DNA from: Paenibacillus paeoniae
GTDB lineage: Bacteria; Bacillota; Bacilli; Paenibacillales; Paenibacillaceae
Length of the DNA: 64,000 nt
Direction: 5' to 3'
NCBI RefSeq assembly: GCF_003388735.1
Contig: NZ_QUBQ01000007.1
Span: 158,036-222,035 of the forward strand
Position numbers and translations under genes: made by a program. This document shows positions 61,474-64,000 of this stretch, in pieces. The notes beneath the pieces were generated by a model. That model was given only the letters and a program-made list of their open reading frames with translations, had not been told where the DNA came from and did no database searches. Every line of letters starts with the position of its first letter. Within the stretch, counting starts at the first letter, position 1.

Positions 61474-63486
61474 GTGAACGCAGGCATGGAACGGATGAAG
61501 GAGCTTGTCGCTCTTATTACGGAGCACAACTATTACTATTATACGCTGGACGAACCTCGGCTGAACGATGCGGATTATGACAAGCTTTACGATGAGCTGA
61601 TTGCGCTGGAGGAGTCTCTCGGAGAGACGTTGCCGGAATCTCCTACGCTGCGTGTGGGCGGGGATTTGCTCAAGGGCTTCGAGCCGCATCGTCATAGAGC
61701 ACGTCTATGGAGTCTCGATAAAGCACAAAATCAGGAGGATCTGCTAGCCTGGAACGCCCGAGTGCTGCGGGCCATTGCAGATTATAACGTCAAAAACCCG
61801 GATCAGGAGCCGTTGCCGCAGCCAAGCTATGTCATCGAATTGAAGTTCGATGGCCTTACGCTGAACCTGACCTACGAGAACGGTGAGCTTATTCAGGCGT
61901 CTACTCGCGGGAATGGCACGATTGGTGAGGGAATACTTCCGCAAGTGCGTACGATTCGTTCCGTTCCGCTGACGATCCCGTTCACTGATGGCCTTATTGA
62001 AGTGCAAGGCGAAGGCATCATGGGACTGTCTGTCCTTGCCAAATATAACGAGACAGCTGCCGATCCGCTCAAGAACGCACGCAATGCGGCGGCTGGGGCT
62101 CTTCGCAACTTGAATCCCGCCGTTACGGCCGAGCGCAAGCTGGATGCTTTTATCTATAATATTGGCTACGCTGAAGATGTATCGTTTAGGGACCATAGGG
62201 AGATGCAGCAATTTCTGAAGGATAACCGTTTTAAGGTGAACCCTTATGTGAAGTATTCGGATACTATTGAAGAAGTGGCTGCTGAGTTAATCGAAATTGC
62301 GGGGCGAAGGGACTTCTTTGATTTTCTGATCGACGGTGCCGTCGTGAAGCTGACGGATATGCGGACGCGGGAGGCGCTTGGCTATACGGACAAATTCCCG
62401 CGTTGGGCGGTTGCGTTCAAATTCGAGGCAGAAGAAGCCTCCACCGTGCTGGAGTCTGTCTCTTGGGAAGTAGGCCGTACAGGCAAGATAACGCCAGTCG
62501 CTCGTGTGGAGGCTGTTGATCTGGCCGGTGTTACGGTGCAGAACTGTACACTGAACAATATTGGAGATATTGAACGGAAAAACTTAAAGCACGCGCTGGG
62601 CACACTGGTTACGATTCGCCGTTCTAACGATGTTATACCTGAAATATTAGGCAAAGCAGATGAAGAACCTGGAGTAGAAATCCAATTCCCTGTTGCCTGT
62701 CCTTCTTGCGGTACTGAGCTAGAGCAAAGAGGGGCGCATTTGTTCTGCAACAACAAGCTGGGCTGCAGACCGCAAATTATTGGGAGAATCACACATTTTG
62801 CTTCCCGGGATGCAATGGATATCGAATCGTTCAGTATTATGACGGCCGAGCAACTTTATTCTGATTGCGAGGTCAGGGACCCAGCCGATTTATATGTGCT
62901 GATCTTTGATGATCTGATCAAGCTGGATCGATTCGGGGAGAAGAAAGCACAGAAGCTGCTTGATGCGCTGGAGAAGTCGAAGGAACGTGAGCTGGCTGCC
63001 TTCCTTTTCGCTCTGGGTATTCCGAATACGGGCAAAGCGACGACAAAAATGCTGGCGGACCACTACCGTGATCTGGACGCAGTCATGAAGGCAACTGCAG
63101 AGGAGCTAGTCTCACTCCCTGATATAGGTGGAATTGTTGCGGACAGTATTGTAGGGTTTTTCACAGATCCTATAATGATTAATAGTATAGAGCGGATGAG
63201 AGCAGCCGGTGTAAAGGCGGAAGCGGAGAAACTGACTGAAGTTCGGACGGACAGTATATTCAGCGGTAAAACGGTCGTGCTGACGGGAACTCTACCTACG
63301 ATGACGCGTGATGAAGCGGCGAAAAAGCTTGAAGCGCAAGGGGCAAAAATATCGGGCAGCGTGTCGAAGAAAACGGATTTCGTTGTTGCAGGCGACAGTG
63401 CGGGCAGCAAGCTGACCAAAGCGCGCGATCTGGGAGTCACCGTCATTGATGACGAGGCAGAGCTGCGGCGACTGCTTGGTGAATAA
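61474..63486 (+). CDS. ligA: NAD-dependent DNA ligase
   Basis: 670 residues from the GTG at 61474, with AAGGAGG seven bases before; the ATG at 61447 precedes that site. Domain Ia (HNYYYYTLDEPRLNDADYD) binds NMN, and the AMP-accepting lysine is in YVIELKFDGLTLN (KxDG). CPSCGTELEQRGAHLFC with NNKLGC is the zinc finger. Helix-hairpin-helix repeats follow, and a BRCT domain ends the protein (GKTVVLTGTLPTMTRDEAAK). It seals nicks in replication and repair. It is transcribed with pcrA. Confidence 0.97.
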   Translation: MNAGMERMKELVALITEHNYYYYTLDEPRLNDADYDKLYDELIALEESLGETLPESPTLRVGGDLLKGFEPHRHRARLWSLDKAQNQEDLLAWNARVLRAIADYNVKNPDQEPLPQPSYVIELKFDGLTLNLTYENGELIQASTRGNGTIGEGILPQVRTIRSVPLTIPFTDGLIEVQGEGIMGLSVLAKYNETAADPLKNARNAAAGALRNLNPAVTAERKLDAFIYNIGYAEDVSFRDHREMQQFLKDNRFKVNPYVKYSDTIEEVAAELIEIAGRRDFFDFLIDGAVVKLTDMRTREALGYTDKFPRWAVAFKFEAEEASTVLESVSWEVGRTGKITPVARVEAVDLAGVTVQNCTLNNIGDIERKNLKHALGTLVTIRRSNDVIPEILGKADEEPGVEIQFPVACPSCGTELEQRGAHLFCNNKLGCRPQIIGRITHFASRDAMDIESFSIMTAEQLYSDCEVRDPADLYVLIFDDLIKLDRFGEKKAQKLLDALEKSKERELAAFLFALGIPNTGKATTKMLADHYRDLDAVMKATAEELVSLPDIGGIVADSIVGFFTDPIMINSIERMRAAGVKAEAEKLTEVRTDSIFSGKTVVLTGTLPTMTRDEAAKKLEAQGAKISGSVSKKTDFVVAGDSAGSKLTKARDLGVTVIDDEAELRRLLGE

Positions 63487-63508
63487 GAGATAACCTATGA
63501 GTTTGTAT

Positions 63509-63582
63509 AGCCGGTTCCTTTCTATATGATACTGATTCCTGCCAGCAAGGCAGGGTTGGTCCTGTAGGGAGGCCGGTTTTTT
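63509..63582 (+). terminator. intrinsic terminator of pcrA-ligA
   Basis: Outer arms AGCCGG and GGCCGG region close a branched structure with an inner CCTGCC/GGCAGG hairpin, followed by six T. Confidence 0.75.
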
Positions 63583-63612
63583 AATTACTTGTTAATTGTA
63601 AAAAACTACAAG

Positions 63613-63641
63613 TTGTATTCTGTTTTTCGATGTGGTATATT
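63613..63641 (+). promoter_or_regulatory. rRNA operon promoter P1
   Basis: TTGTAT (63613-63618), 17 bases, TATATT (63636-63641) with TGG before the -10 (extended). Confidence 0.7.
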
Positions 63642-63706
63642 ATTTCTTGTCGCTTCTGAGACATCGCATCAACCGAATGAGCCACAATAAAATGTGAAAC
63701 AAACGC

Positions 63707-63735
63707 TTGACACGAAGAACGGAAGCTGATAACAT
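63707..63735 (+). promoter_or_regulatory. rRNA operon promoter P2
   Basis: Perfect TTGACA (63707-63712), 17 bases, TAACAT (63730-63735). The downstream leader contains TTCCTTGAAAACTGAACA, the usual pre-16S leader segment of this group. Confidence 0.8.
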
Positions 63736-63876
63736 AACATCTTGTCACGGCAAACGTGCGTGACGAAAGTTCCTTGAAAACTGAACAAATGGATCACGTC
63801 AAAATCCAAACAACAATACGATGGATTCCAATTGGAAGACATCTTAGCTAGTAACGAATTGAGCAAGTCAAACACT

Positions 63877-64000
63877 TTTATGGAGAGTTTGATCCTGGCT
63901 CAGGACGAACGCTGGCGGCGTGCCTAATACATGCAAGTCGAGCGGACTTGAAGAAGTGCTTGCACTTCTGATAGTTAGCGGCGGACGGGTGAGTAACACG
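63877..64000 (+). rRNA. 16S ribosomal RNA, 5' part
   Basis: Starts at about TTTATGGAGAGTTTGATCCT, the conserved 16S 5' end, and runs through the conserved ACGAACGCTGGCGGCGTGCC and GCGGCGGACGGGTGAGTAAC to the window edge. The V1 loop pattern with AAGTGCTTGCACTTC is typical of Paenibacillus. The exact 5' end is uncertain by a few bases. Confidence 0.97.

Noticed and set aside
63487..63876. Small protein genes or a tRNA in the gap before 16S rRNA
   Set aside because: The stretch is explained by the ligA terminator, two rRNA promoters and the pre-16S leader; no cloverleaf is visible.

Overview
The window is a 64 kb piece of a Gram-positive genome, most likely Paenibacillus or a close relative. 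The evidence is the start of a 16S rRNA gene at the right edge with a Paenibacillus-like first variable region, strong AGGAGG-type ribosome binding sites, frequent GTG/TTG starts, and a core gene order resembling Bacillus (hpf-secA-prfB; ftsE-ftsX-peptidase-ctpA-minJ-uvrB-uvrA; pcrB-pcrA-ligA).

Positions 1-22900 are an AT-rich surface-glycan island. A tight minus-strand operon (12888 down to 1297) carries a complete set of enzymes for a GDP-activated manno-heptose (GmhA, HddA, a HddC-GmhB fusion, an epimerase), followed by glycosyltransferases, a sugar/alcohol-phosphate nucleotidyltransferase, an SDR, a TagF-like transferase and a degenerate FkbM-like protein. A TPR glycosyltransferase runs off the left edge. 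On the plus strand are a decayed FkbM methyltransferase, a TagF-like enzyme fused to a predicted beta-propeller, a hexapeptide acetyltransferase, an IS30-like relic, and a very AT-rich trio (DRE-TIM aldolase, CMP-sugar synthetase, HAD phosphatase) that may make an unusual keto-sugar acid. A second TPR glycosyltransferase closes the island. In Bacillus the flagellin/fliD/fliS genes lie just before hpf, so this may be a flagellin glycosylation island; flagellin itself is not in the window.

Positions 21400-28710 hold housekeeping genes: a cold-shock protein, the long-form hibernation factor hpf, secA, prfB with its programmed +1 frameshift, and a YitT-type membrane protein. Positions 28800-37640 are an arginine biosynthesis cluster, argC-J-B-D then argF-G-H, with a promoter, a probable ArgR/AhrC operator and a leader hairpin before argC, and twin-hairpin repeats directly before argF. 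A seven-copy 51-bp tandem repeat fills the convergent gap between argH and a VanW-family gene.

Positions 39860-51110 contain the cell-division and envelope set (ftsE, ftsX, a coiled-coil M23 hydrolase, ctpA, a MinJ-like PDZ protein), then uvrB-uvrA behind a promoter with a probable LexA box. Positions 51300-63580 contain a small membrane protein, a convergent sugar-phosphate isomerase, a long U32 peptidase, an ECF sigma/anti-sigma/surface-protein module, and pcrB, pcrA and ligA. The window ends in an rRNA operon leader with two promoters and the first bases of 16S rRNA. Most units end in clear intrinsic terminators.
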